From: CAKQOE01 sp051892195
GTDB lineage: Bacteria; Bacillota; Clostridia; Peptostreptococcales; Anaerovoracaceae
Direction of reading: 5' to 3'
NCBI GenBank assembly: GCA_051892195.1
Contig: JBJFFZ010000104.1
Coordinates: 33,797-97,796, forward strand
Length of the DNA: 64,000 nucleotides
Below are positions 25,486 through 32,991 of this stretch, piece after piece; position 1 is the stretch's first letter, and every line of letters begins with the position of its first letter. The notes under the pieces are model-generated. The model saw only the letters and a list, made by a program, of their open reading frames with translations, had not been told where the DNA came from and did no database searches. The position numbers and the translations under genes were made by a program.

Positions 25486-25881
25486 TTAGTTTTCTTCCAG
25501 TGGATTTTCATCGGCTTCATCCTTGCGGACAAGCTTTTTGATCTTCTTCTTTGGAGCCTCCTCCTCTGCAGGAGCAGGAGCTTCTGCCTTAGGCGCGCGT
25601 TCTGACTTCTTTGTTACCTCAGCGATGGCCCACTTCTTAAACTCAACCTTTGTCTTGTCGGAGCCCACATAAACAACAACAGAATCATCCTTAACGGAAA
25701 GAACCTTTCCGATAATTCCGCCGATGGTTACGATTTCATCTCCTTCCTGAAGACTGCTTCTCATCTTTTTTGTTTCATTGTCTCTCTTTTTCTGAGGTCT
25801 GATCATAAAGAACCACAGAGCAAAGAAAATGAGAATCAACGGTAAAAACATCTGAATATAAGCCGCTGTATTTTCGCTCAT
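25486..25881 (-). CDS. yajC: Preprotein translocase subunit YajC
   Basis: A 131-residue protein with an N-terminal transmembrane helix (MFLPLILIFFALWFFMIRPQKKR) followed by the YajC cytoplasmic domain (LQEGDEIVTIGGIIGKVLSVKDDSVVVYV) and an acidic/Lys-rich tail. YajC associates with SecDF. The ATG at 25881 has GGAGG upstream; the frame extends upstream only because it runs through the tRNA gene. There are just 23 bases between the tRNA 3' end and the yajC start, holding only the ribosome binding site. Confidence 0.95.
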   Translation of the reverse strand: MSENTAAYIQMFLPLILIFFALWFFMIRPQKKRDNETKKMRSSLQEGDEIVTIGGIIGKVLSVKDDSVVVYVGSDKTKVEFKKWAIAEVTKKSERAPKAEAPAPAEEEAPKKKIKKLVRKDEADENPLEEN

Positions 25882-25904
25882 TGTATATCCTCCATCCAAA
25901 TTAA

Positions 25905-25991
25905 TGGTGCCGGCGATCGGGGTCGAACCGATACGGTGTTGCCACCACAGGATTTTGAGTCCCGCACGTCTGCCAATTCCATCACGCCGGC
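25905..25991 (-). tRNA. tRNA-Leu(CAA)
   Basis: The minus strand folds as a class II tRNA. The acceptor arm is GCCGGCG / CGCCGGC with discriminator A and an encoded CCA at 25905-25907. The anticodon stem is CGGGA / TCCTG with loop CTCAAAA, so the anticodon is CAA, reading UUG leucine codons. A long variable arm and a GGTTCGACC T-loop are present. A sigma-A promoter lies 14 bases upstream. Confidence 0.95.
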
Positions 25992-26004
25992 ACGTAACTA
26001 TGCA

Positions 26005-26033
26005 ATCATACCACAAAAACAGCCGAAATTCAA
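26005..26033 (-). promoter_or_regulatory. Promoter of tRNA-Leu (and probably yajC)
   Basis: Minus strand TTGAAT (26028-26033), 17-base spacer, TATGAT (26005-26010), immediately ahead of the tRNA. No other promoter or terminator separates the tRNA from yajC. Confidence 0.75.
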
Positions 26034-26101
26034 CTCTGTTTTTCCTGAAAATACCGCTGCTTCCGTTCTTTTACCCGGCAAAGAAGTAAAAAAGCCTGCC
26101 C

Positions 26102-26596
26102 TCAGACCGTAAGATCTGCATAAACAGCAGAAATCAGACTGCACAGATCATCGGCAGAAAGCTGCACCTGAAGTCCCGGCCTCCCTCCGCTGACATAGAT
26201 GCTGTCAAACAGCTGCGCCGTCTCGTCCAGCGCCGTGGGGAACTGTTTTTTCATTCCTACCGGGGAGCAGCCTCCGTGAATGTAGCCTGTCAGAGGAAGC
26301 AGCTTTTTCATGGGCATCATGTCTAATTTTTTTTCACCGAAAACCTTTGCCGCCTTTTTAAGATCCAGTGTTGCGTCCACCGGAATCACGCAGACAAAGT
26401 GCTCTCCGCTTCCGGATTCTGTTACCAGGGTCTTGAAAACCTGGTCGGGATCCTGTCCCTGCTGCCTGGCCAGATCCGATCCGCTGGTAAAATTGTCCTT
26501 CAGCTCAAACTCATGACTCTCGTACGGAATCCTGTTGGAATCCAGGATCCGCATGGCATTTGTCTTTCCCTTAACTGACATAATCGGTTCCGTCAA
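26102..26596 (-). CDS. ybaK: Cys-tRNA(Pro)/Cys-tRNA deacylase YbaK-EbsC
   Basis: A trans-editing enzyme that removes cysteine from mischarged tRNA-Pro. The 164-residue protein carries SVKGKTNAMRILD, DQVFKTLVTESG, FVCVIPVDATLDLKKAAK and the GYIHGGCSPVGMKKQFPT motif typical of YbaK. Two starts are possible: TTG at 26596, which has AGGAG seven bases upstream, or ATG at 26581, which matches the usual family N-terminus. Either overlaps the upstream synthetase gene by 11-26 bases, showing tight coupling. Confidence 0.92.
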   Translation of the reverse strand: MTEPIMSVKGKTNAMRILDSNRIPYESHEFELKDNFTSGSDLARQQGQDPDQVFKTLVTESGSGEHFVCVIPVDATLDLKKAAKVFGEKKLDMMPMKKLLPLTGYIHGGCSPVGMKKQFPTALDETAQLFDSIYVSGGRPGLQVQLSADDLCSLISAVYADLTV

Positions 26597-27278
26597 TCTT
26601 CAGCTCCTGATGGCTCAGCTCAATCCGATCCCGGATTTCCATCATCCGCCGGTCTGTATCTGCAATGGTTTCCGCGCATTCCTTCAGCTCCTGCTGGATC
26701 TCGTCCACATCAGGAATCTCCTTCTTGTACTTGAGATCGTGCTCCAGGCTTGCCCAGAAGTCCATGGCAATGGTCCGTATCTGGACCTCCACCCGGAGGT
26801 TTGTCTTGCTGTCTGAGAAGAATACAGGAATCTCTATAATGAGATGAAGGCTCCGGTAGCCGTTGGGCTTTGGATTTTTTATGTAATCTTTCACTTCGAT
26901 CAGCGTTACGTCATCCTGCTTTGTAAGCATCTCCGCCACTGCATAAATATCATCCACAAAAGAACAGATGACGCGAATCCCCGCCACGTCGTTGAGATTG
27001 TCCATCACAGACTGCAGGGATACATCAAAGCCTTTTCTCTGCAGCTTCTGCACAATGCTCAGAGGCTTCTTCACTCTTGACGTGATAAATTCGATCGGAT
27101 TTCTGGAATTTCTTATAGAGAGCTCGTCATTGAGAACCTCCAGCTTTGTCTTGACTTCCCTGATGGCGCAGCTGTACATCATGAGCACCTCCTGAAGGCG
27201 CTCGGCTGTGCCGAGAATCTCTTCCGGATCTTCCGGAATGACGGTTATATTCAGCATCTGCTTCTGTAAAAGATCCAT
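26571..27278 (-). CDS. relQ: Small alarmone synthetase (RelQ/YjbM type)
   Basis: A single-domain GTP pyrophosphokinase making (p)ppGpp, with no HD hydrolase, TGS or ACT domain. The 235-residue protein has SRVKKPLSIVQKLQRKG, the synthetase segment DVAGIRVICSFVDDIYAVAEML, KPNGYRSLHLIIEIP and VEVQIRTIAMDFWASLEHDLKYK, then a C-terminal helix used by RelQ proteins for tetramer formation. The ATG at 27278 has GGGAGG upstream. It overlaps ybaK, and an extended -10 promoter lies upstream. Confidence 0.9.
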   Translation of the reverse strand: MDLLQKQMLNITVIPEDPEEILGTAERLQEVLMMYSCAIREVKTKLEVLNDELSIRNSRNPIEFITSRVKKPLSIVQKLQRKGFDVSLQSVMDNLNDVAGIRVICSFVDDIYAVAEMLTKQDDVTLIEVKDYIKNPKPNGYRSLHLIIEIPVFFSDSKTNLRVEVQIRTIAMDFWASLEHDLKYKKEIPDVDEIQQELKECAETIADTDRRMMEIRDRIELSHQELKIDGTDYVS

Positions 27279-27339
27279 TGGTATACCTCCCATCCCAGTT
27301 CAGAAATGATAAAATCTGTATTCGTTGCACCAGTTCAAT

Positions 27340-27348
27340 ATTATATCA
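27340..27348 (-). promoter_or_regulatory. Extended -10 promoter of relQ-ybaK
   Basis: The minus strand carries TGATATAAT, an extended -10 with perfect TATAAT, about 60 bases ahead of relQ. The -35 region is poor. Confidence 0.6.
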
Positions 27349-27467
27349 TGAATCCCTGTGCTTCGCAGAAGTGTTTGTTATTTTTTTATCCAGAGCAAAC
27401 AAAAAGCGCGGCACCCCGCCCCCTTTACGGCAGTGCACACACTTTCTGTATACCCGTTTTTTTCCTT

Positions 27468-27689
27468 TTAAATCACATCATCCCGGTGATCCGCCTTCTC
27501 ATGGTTGTCCTGATGATTTCTGCATTCTTCCGCCGGGTTCGGTTTTCCTGCAGAAGGGGACAGGCACCGGCTGCATGACCTGCCCTCACAGCCCCCACAG
27601 CCCCCTCCGCCGGGAACACCCGACAGGATCTTTCTTACTGCAAGAACGCAGAAGACTGCAAGAATCCCTGCTACGATCACATCTGCCAC
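27468..27689 (-). CDS. Small Cys-rich single-pass membrane protein (FeoB-associated-like)
   Basis: A 73-residue frame with one N-terminal transmembrane helix (VIVAGILAVFCVLAVRKIL) followed by GGGGCGGCEGRSCSRC and a His/Asp/Asn-rich tail. The helix plus CxxC cluster resembles FeoB-associated Cys-rich membrane proteins of Firmicutes, but no FeoA or FeoB gene is in the window. I chose a GTG start at 27689 because GGAGGTGA lies 6-7 bases upstream; an in-frame ATG lies further up at 27713. It follows the M16 peptidase by about 90 bases, on the same strand. The function is not assigned; metal binding is an inference from the cysteines. Confidence 0.65.
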   Translation of the reverse strand: MADVIVAGILAVFCVLAVRKILSGVPGGGGCGGCEGRSCSRCLSPSAGKPNPAEECRNHQDNHEKADHRDDVI

Positions 27690-27779
27690 CGGTTCACCTC
27701 CAAAACTTCCCATTTCCATGTCCAAAGCATCATACCTCTGACTCCGCCCCGGCAACCCCTGCCTGCAGGCAGAAATCCC

Positions 27780-29027
27780 TTATTTCATCAGGGAAGCAAG
27801 ATCAATATCTCTGCGGCTGACGATTGTCCCGGAATACCGGGATGTATCCGTGATCACTGCAGCCACTCTCTGAATATCCTCCATGGTAATGGAGTCGATG
27901 GCATGAATCGCTTCTTCCGCCGTGCGAACCCTGTTTCTGAACAGCGCGTACTTCCCGTTGACCACCATGCGGTTGCTGGTGTTCTCCAGACTGAAAATCA
28001 GCCCGCCTTTTGTCTGCTGCTTGGAAATGGCAAGTTCCTCTTCTGTCACACCCTTCGCAGCAAGCGTATCCAGTTCCTCCCGGATGGCAGCCACCGTGTC
28101 CTCAATCTTCTCGTGGGCCACACCGGCGCTGATGGCATAAAAACCATCCCTGTCATGGGCTCCTGTATACGAATAAACCGTATAGGCCATGCCCTTTTCC
28201 TCCCGGATGTTCTGGAAGAGACGGGAGCTCATGCTCCCACCCATAATATTGTTGAGAATGTTCAGCACATAGGAATCCCTGTGGTCAAAAGCAAGGGCTC
28301 TTGTGCCCAGACAGATATGAGTCTGCTCGATATCCTTGACCTTTCCCTTGAAGGAAGGCACATAAATTCCGGACTCCGCCCCCTGCTCCTGCTTGACTGC
28401 AGTCATGCAGGACAGCCGGTTTTCAAACTGGGCGCAGACCGCCTCTTCATCAAAATTGCCTGCGATGGAAACCACAATGTGATCCAGAGAATATTCCCTT
28501 GCAATGTAGTTTTTCAGGTCGTCATGGGTAAATGCATCCAGACTTTCCGGCGTACCCAGAATGGAACCGGAAAGAGGCTCTCCCTTAAAGAGCACCTCGT
28601 ACAGCATATCCTGCGCATCGTCCTCCGGCGTATCCTCCACCATCTTGATCTCTTCCTTTACCACCTGCTTTTCCTTCTTCATCTCCTCCGGATCAAAGAG
28701 AGAATCGGTCATCATGTCGATCAGAATGTCGCAGGCCTGATCCAGGTTGGAGCTGAGGGAACGAACATAATAACATGTGCTTTCCTTTGAAGTGAATGCA
28801 TTGATCTGCGCCCCCAGAGCATCAATATCCGATGCGATCTGACGTGCGCTCCGCGCACCCGTACCCTTAAACATCATATGTTCGATAAAATGGGAAATTC
28901 CTCTGCAGGAATCGTCTTCGTTCACAGAGCCGGCCTTGACCCAGATACCGGCCGTAACAGATTCCACATACGGAATTTTTTCCAGAACCATGCGGAGACC
29001 GCAGTTCAGTTTTCTTATTTCAATCAT
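27780..29027 (-). CDS. M16 family zinc peptidase (YmxG/MlpA type)
   Basis: A 415-residue pitrilysin-type protease. The inverted zinc motif HxxEH is at residues 46-50 in GISHFIEHMMFKG, with the downstream glutamate in VVKEEIKMVEDTPED. The second half has the substrate-binding IMGGSMSSRLFQNIREEKGMAY pattern. It resembles mitochondrial processing peptidase subunits and Bacillus MlpA, whose gene lies near pnp; here pnp is about 6 kb away, with other genes between. A strong own promoter lies upstream. Confidence 0.93.
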   Translation of the reverse strand: MIEIRKLNCGLRMVLEKIPYVESVTAGIWVKAGSVNEDDSCRGISHFIEHMMFKGTGARSARQIASDIDALGAQINAFTSKESTCYYVRSLSSNLDQACDILIDMMTDSLFDPEEMKKEKQVVKEEIKMVEDTPEDDAQDMLYEVLFKGEPLSGSILGTPESLDAFTHDDLKNYIAREYSLDHIVVSIAGNFDEEAVCAQFENRLSCMTAVKQEQGAESGIYVPSFKGKVKDIEQTHICLGTRALAFDHRDSYVLNILNNIMGGSMSSRLFQNIREEKGMAYTVYSYTGAHDRDGFYAISAGVAHEKIEDTVAAIREELDTLAAKGVTEEELAISKQQTKGGLIFSLENTSNRMVVNGKYALFRNRVRTAEEAIHAIDSITMEDIQRVAAVITDTSRYSGTIVSRRDIDLASLMK

Positions 29028-29122
29028 TTTTCTTTCCTTTCTTCTTACAGATACGCCCTTTCATGCCTCCGGTTCACAGGCTGGGCCTGTGCTGCCCGGG
29101 ACCCGGTGCGCATTCCTGTAGT

Positions 29123-29151
29123 ATTATACTCTCCTTCCTTTCGGTTGTCTA
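29123..29151 (-). promoter_or_regulatory. Promoter of the M16 peptidase gene
   Basis: Minus strand TAGACA (29146-29151), 17-base spacer, perfect TATAAT (29123-29128), with a leader of about 90 bases. Confidence 0.82.
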
Positions 29152-29202
29152 CGATGCAAACCGGATGCCCGGTACCGCCCTGCCTCTTTCCTGATGCAGC
29201 TG

Positions 29203-29232
29203 TCATACCGGGGCACCGCTTTTCATATAAAT
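29203..29232 (+). promoter_or_regulatory. Possible sigma-E-like promoter of the plus-strand deacetylase
   Basis: TCATA (29203-29207), 16-base spacer, CATATAAAT (29224-29232). It fits the sigma-E pattern better than sigma-A, which would lack a -35. It lies 46 bases ahead of the ATG. Confidence 0.35.
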
Positions 29233-29278
29233 ATAGCACCGTTATTTTGTGGAAGAGATTTTATGAAAGCCAGGTGAT

Positions 29279-30076
29279 ATGGTGAAGCGTTTTTCTGACG
29301 GATACCGGGCTGTATTTGCAGTATTGTGTATCCTTGTTTTTCTTTTTGCAGTTCTCTCTGTGTTTTTTTATCTGGATGACCGCTACCGGGAGCAGATGTC
29401 GCAGGAGCTGTCCTTTATGACAGAATGCGGAGGTGATTCCGGTCACACGGCATGCATCAGCGCCGCTTCCGCAGGCGATATTGTGTTCCGCACCGGGGAT
29501 ACGGGCAGCAACCGTCTGGCCATCACCTGCAATGTGGACTGGGGGGAGGAGGTCCTGCCGGATATCCTTGATGTTCTTGACGAATACAATGTGAAAATCA
29601 CTTTTTTTGTCACAGGGCACTGGGCGGAAAAAAATCCGAAGCTCCTGCGGACCATGTATCTGAAGGGACATGAGATTCAGAGCCACGGTTACTCCCACAA
29701 GCTGTGCTCTCAGGTTTCGGATAAGGAGGTGGAAGAAGAAATTGACCGGACCTCTGATGCGGTGTTTCGGATCATCGGCGTCCGGCCGGATATTTTTGCG
29801 CCGCCTTCCGGGGATTTTGACGAAAGCACCGTGGAAATCTGCAGAAAGAAAGGGTATCTGCTGAGCCTGTGGTCTGCGGACACCATCGACTGGAGGCAGG
29901 ATTCCACAGCAGATGTGATCTACAACAGGATTATGAAAAAGGATCTTCACGGCGCCATCCTTCTGATGCACCCAAAGGAAGAAACCCTCAAAGCCCTTCC
30001 GCGGCTGCTGAATGCCTTTCAGGAGCAGAATCTTTCGCCTGTCACCCTCAGCACCCTGATCCGGAATCAGGAATAA
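29279..30076 (+). CDS. Polysaccharide deacetylase, YlxY-like
   Basis: A 265-residue NodB-fold protein with an N-terminal transmembrane anchor (AVFAVLCILVFLFAVLSVFFYL, about residues 11-32), so its domain is outside the cell. Motifs are LAITCNVDWGEE in place of the usual TFDDG, KITFFVTGHWAEKNP, the metal-site HEIQSHGYSHK and FAPPSGDFDESTV, then LWSADTIDW and ILLMHPKEET. The variant first motif is seen in YlxY-type proteins encoded near pnp in Bacillus. Whether it is catalytically active is open. AGGTGAT lies next to the ATG. Confidence 0.87.
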   Translation: MVKRFSDGYRAVFAVLCILVFLFAVLSVFFYLDDRYREQMSQELSFMTECGGDSGHTACISAASAGDIVFRTGDTGSNRLAITCNVDWGEEVLPDILDVLDEYNVKITFFVTGHWAEKNPKLLRTMYLKGHEIQSHGYSHKLCSQVSDKEVEEEIDRTSDAVFRIIGVRPDIFAPPSGDFDESTVEICRKKGYLLSLWSADTIDWRQDSTADVIYNRIMKKDLHGAILLMHPKEETLKALPRLLNAFQEQNLSPVTLSTLIRNQE

Positions 30077-30103
30077 AATGTCTGTGATTCAAAGGGATTT
30101 TAT

Positions 30104-30132
30104 TTGATTAAATTTTTGCTCTTCGATATAAT
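30104..30132 (+). promoter_or_regulatory. Promoter of the CoA-transferase gene
   Basis: TTGATT (30104-30109), 17-base spacer, perfect TATAAT (30127-30132), about 50 bases ahead of the start. Confidence 0.82.
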
Positions 30133-30182
30133 GTGTTCTGTATAACATTGCACACAAAAAGAGTTTATAGAGGAGCAAAAAT

Positions 30183-31766
30183 ATGGCGGAAATTATTTCT
30201 GCGGCACAGGCCGCAGAGCTGATTCACGATGGAGATTCTATTGTATTTGCGGCAGACGGACTGGTCTGCTTTCCAAACGAGATTGTAGACGCTGTAGAAC
30301 AGCGCTTTCTCAGGGAGCACCACCCTGCCGGCATTACCAGTATAAGAGCTGCAGGTATGGGAAACTGGGGAGACGCCGGAGAAGCCCACTGGTGTCATGA
30401 TGGAATGATCACAAGGGCCATCAATTCCTATATGAGTGTCTGCCCTCCCCTTTGCCATCTTGTGGAAGAGAATAAAATCCAGGGCTACATGTTCCCTCTG
30501 GGACCGATTATGCAGCTTTTCAGGGAAATCGGCCGGGGTATGCCGGGGATTCTCTCAAAGGTAGGCCTTGGAACCTTTGCGGATGCCAGAAAGGACGGAG
30601 GCAAGCTGAACCGGCTGACCATGGAGCAGGGAGCTGATTTTGTAAAGTACATCCCTGATTTTGAGGGCGAGGATTATCTGTGGTACACACTTCCAAAGCT
30701 GAATGTGGCGCTGCTGAGAGCGTCTTCTGCGGACCCTCACGGAAACCTGAGCATTGACAGGGAAGCAGAAGAAATCGAGCTTCTGTCCGTTGCCCAGGCA
30801 GTCAAGGCTTCCGGAGGCATCGTCATCTGTCAGGTGGACGAAATGGTGGATCTCCATACCGTAAATCCTCATATGATCAAGGTTCCGGGCATTTACGTGG
30901 ACTACATCGTTGTGGCAGAAAACTACGACGAAATTCCGCAGAACATGGCCCGGAAAAAGGGCGTCAACTACGAGCCTGCCTTTACCGGTGAGGTCCTGAA
31001 GGAGATCTCCCCAAAGACCGTGGTGGTTCCTCTGGACGAGCGGAAGGTCATTGCCCGCCGGGCAGCCATGGAGCTGAAGGCCGGGGACAATGTCAACATG
31101 GGGCTCGGCATGCCCACCACCGTTCCTGTGGTTCTTGCAGAAGCCGGCGTGGATCATATGATCACCATGATCTCTGAAACAGGCACCATCGGCGGGGTTC
31201 CGGGAACGGAGCGGCTGGACTTCGGGTGCCACTGGAACGCAGAAGCCTTCAGTGATCACGGGGAGCATTTCTCCTTCTTTGACGGCGGCTGCCTGGACTG
31301 CGGCGTCTTCGGCCTCAGCGAGGTGGACCGAGACGGCAACATGAACACCAGCCACCTCAACGGCAAGATCACCGGCGTGGGCGGTTTTACGGATATTTCC
31401 ACAAACGCAAAAAAAGTCCTCTTTATCGGAACCTTTACAGCCGTAGGGCTGAAAACCGAGGTGAAGGACGGAACGATTCATATCCTTCAGGAAGGAAAGT
31501 ACAAAAAGTTTGTAGAAGAATGTAAAAAGGTTTCCTTTGTTGCTTCCGAATATCTGAAAAAGCACGACAGTCTGCTCTACATCACAGAGCGCTGCGTCAT
31601 CCGGCGCACAAAGGAAGGCATGATTCTGGAGGAAATCGCTCCGGGCATCGACATCAAGACCCAGATTCTGGATCTGTGCGATGGGGAAATCATCATTCCG
31701 GAAGGAGGCCCGCGCCTGATGGATCCACGGCTCTTTGCAGAAGAACCTATGAAGCTTGACTGGTAG
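30183..31766 (+). CDS. Acyl-CoA:carboxylate CoA-transferase (YdiF/propionate CoA-transferase type)
   Basis: A family I CoA-transferase of 527 residues in which the alpha and beta halves are fused in one chain. The second half holds the catalytic-glutamate motif, seen as MISETGTIGGVPG, and KVIARRAAMELKAGDNVNMGLGMPT marks the start of the beta half. Such enzymes move CoA between acetyl-CoA, propionyl-CoA, butyryl-CoA or acetoacetyl-CoA and acetate; the substrate cannot be read here. GAGGAGC precedes the ATG. The gene has its own consensus promoter and a strong terminator, so it is monocistronic. Confidence 0.9.
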   Translation: MAEIISAAQAAELIHDGDSIVFAADGLVCFPNEIVDAVEQRFLREHHPAGITSIRAAGMGNWGDAGEAHWCHDGMITRAINSYMSVCPPLCHLVEENKIQGYMFPLGPIMQLFREIGRGMPGILSKVGLGTFADARKDGGKLNRLTMEQGADFVKYIPDFEGEDYLWYTLPKLNVALLRASSADPHGNLSIDREAEEIELLSVAQAVKASGGIVICQVDEMVDLHTVNPHMIKVPGIYVDYIVVAENYDEIPQNMARKKGVNYEPAFTGEVLKEISPKTVVVPLDERKVIARRAAMELKAGDNVNMGLGMPTTVPVVLAEAGVDHMITMISETGTIGGVPGTERLDFGCHWNAEAFSDHGEHFSFFDGGCLDCGVFGLSEVDRDGNMNTSHLNGKITGVGGFTDISTNAKKVLFIGTFTAVGLKTEVKDGTIHILQEGKYKKFVEECKKVSFVASEYLKKHDSLLYITERCVIRRTKEGMILEEIAPGIDIKTQILDLCDGEIIIPEGGPRLMDPRLFAEEPMKLDW

Positions 31767-31785
31767 TATATATACAGCAAATATA

Positions 31786-31825
31786 CAGCAAAGAGCAGGT
31801 CTGCCGGCCTGCTCTTTGCTGTTTT
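31786..31825 (+). terminator. Strong terminator of the CoA-transferase gene
   Basis: A perfect 14-bp stem, 31786-31799 with 31808-31821 (CAGCAAAGAGCAGG and its complement), followed by TTTT. Confidence 0.92.
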
Positions 31826-31851
31826 ATCTGTTTCTTTGTTCTGATCTGCGG

Positions 31852-32991
31852 TTACTGCAGGGAGAAGGTTTCGCCGTTGAATTCAATGGCTGCGATCTCC
31901 TCCGGATGCAGCACCTGGGCTGCCTCATAGATGATAAAGGCTTCGTTTCCAACAGTGTTGGAGCTCCAGCCCTGCCAGTCGGATCTGCGGGTGCCGTCCT
32001 TCATAACGAGCACCAGTTCGGAATCATCCGCCGTTTTTGCGGACAGTTTTTTCTCTGCATCTTCCCTGAAAGCAGTATCTGCTTCAAAATTCAGAATGAC
32101 GGAGATCGGCGAGATTTCCACTGTGTTCATGATCCACGGACTGCCCTCCAGGCTGACGGCGGCATTTACGTCTTTTACAACGGATTTTTTCACATAGTCC
32201 AAGGAGATTTCTGTCTTAAGGCAAAAGTCCCCGTATTCTTTTGAGGTTCCTTCTTCTGCACCCTCCCCTGCAGGGTACCAGCCCCGAAGGCTCTCCAGCT
32301 GAATCTGCATGTTCTTTCCGGTCAGATCTTCAGAATAATCTGCGCACAGCATCACAGGCAGAATATTGTCCCCTTTCACATCCTCTGCCTCAAGAACCTC
32401 AAAGCCCCAGGCATAGCCCTCCGTCTGGTGAAGGGCCGTTACCGGCTTTTCGATGCTGATGTTGGAATCAATAAAATTATAGGATTCCGCATCCAGCACG
32501 GTGCCTTCCGGCGCGATCAGGTCAAACCGAACGTAAACGCTCTGAGAATCCCCCAGAGCCTCCTGAAAGTCCGCCTTCCATCCGTTATCTTCAGCGATGA
32601 TTCCAAGGGGCTTGTTCATGCCCTCCACCTCGGTGCCGTCCTCCATGCCGAAAAAGCTCCGGAAGCTTTCTCCCACCTGGATTGCTCCTGTTGCACAGGC
32701 AAATACCATGCCGAAACACAGCACAGCGGCTGCAGCAAGGACGGCGACTCTTTTCGGGCTTCTGCTCCTTCTTTTCATTTCTTTTCCCTCTCCCTCTTTG
32801 GTCTGCGGCCGGGCCGCAGCTTCTTTGTTTACGGATTCATGCTCTTTCTGCTCCTGGGTGAGCTTTTCGATTTTCGTGAAGGTCTGGGCAAGGATCCGGT
32901 TCTTTTCCTCTTCTGACAACGGTTCCTCCGAAAGTTTTATGCAGTCTTTGGGACTGATCCTGTAGTCATCCATTAATCGCTCCATCTTCAT
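31852..32991 (-). CDS. Probable membrane anti-sigma factor, DUF4179-like
   Basis: A 379-residue protein whose gene overlaps the stop of a sigma-factor gene by one base. The N-terminal ~75 residues are charged and probably cytoplasmic (LSEEEKNRILAQTF). One transmembrane helix follows at about 82-102 (RVAVLAAAAVLCFGMVFACATGAIQ), then a large extracellular region starting with an FRSFFGMEDG segment as in DUF4179 anti-sigma-like proteins. The signal it senses is unknown. It would hold the sigma factor inactive at the membrane until signalled; this is inferred from context. Confidence 0.75.
   Translation of the reverse strand: MKMERLMDDYRISPKDCIKLSEEPLSEEEKNRILAQTFTKIEKLTQEQKEHESVNKEAAARPQTKEGEGKEMKRRSRSPKRVAVLAAAAVLCFGMVFACATGAIQVGESFRSFFGMEDGTEVEGMNKPLGIIAEDNGWKADFQEALGDSQSVYVRFDLIAPEGTVLDAESYNFIDSNISIEKPVTALHQTEGYAWGFEVLEAEDVKGDNILPVMLCADYSEDLTGKNMQIQLESLRGWYPAGEGAEEGTSKEYGDFCLKTEISLDYVKKSVVKDVNAAVSLEGSPWIMNTVEISPISVILNFEADTAFREDAEKKLSAKTADDSELVLVMKDGTRRSDWQGWSSNTVGNEAFIIYEAAQVLHPEEIAAIEFNGETFSLQ

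Noticed and set aside
27294..27467. Possible extra gene in the 174-base gap
   Set aside because: Only short frames; it holds the relQ promoter and no ribosome binding site ahead of any frame.
30555..31565. Minus-strand open frame of about 336 codons
   Set aside because: Antisense to the CoA-transferase, whose motifs and flanking signals are clear.
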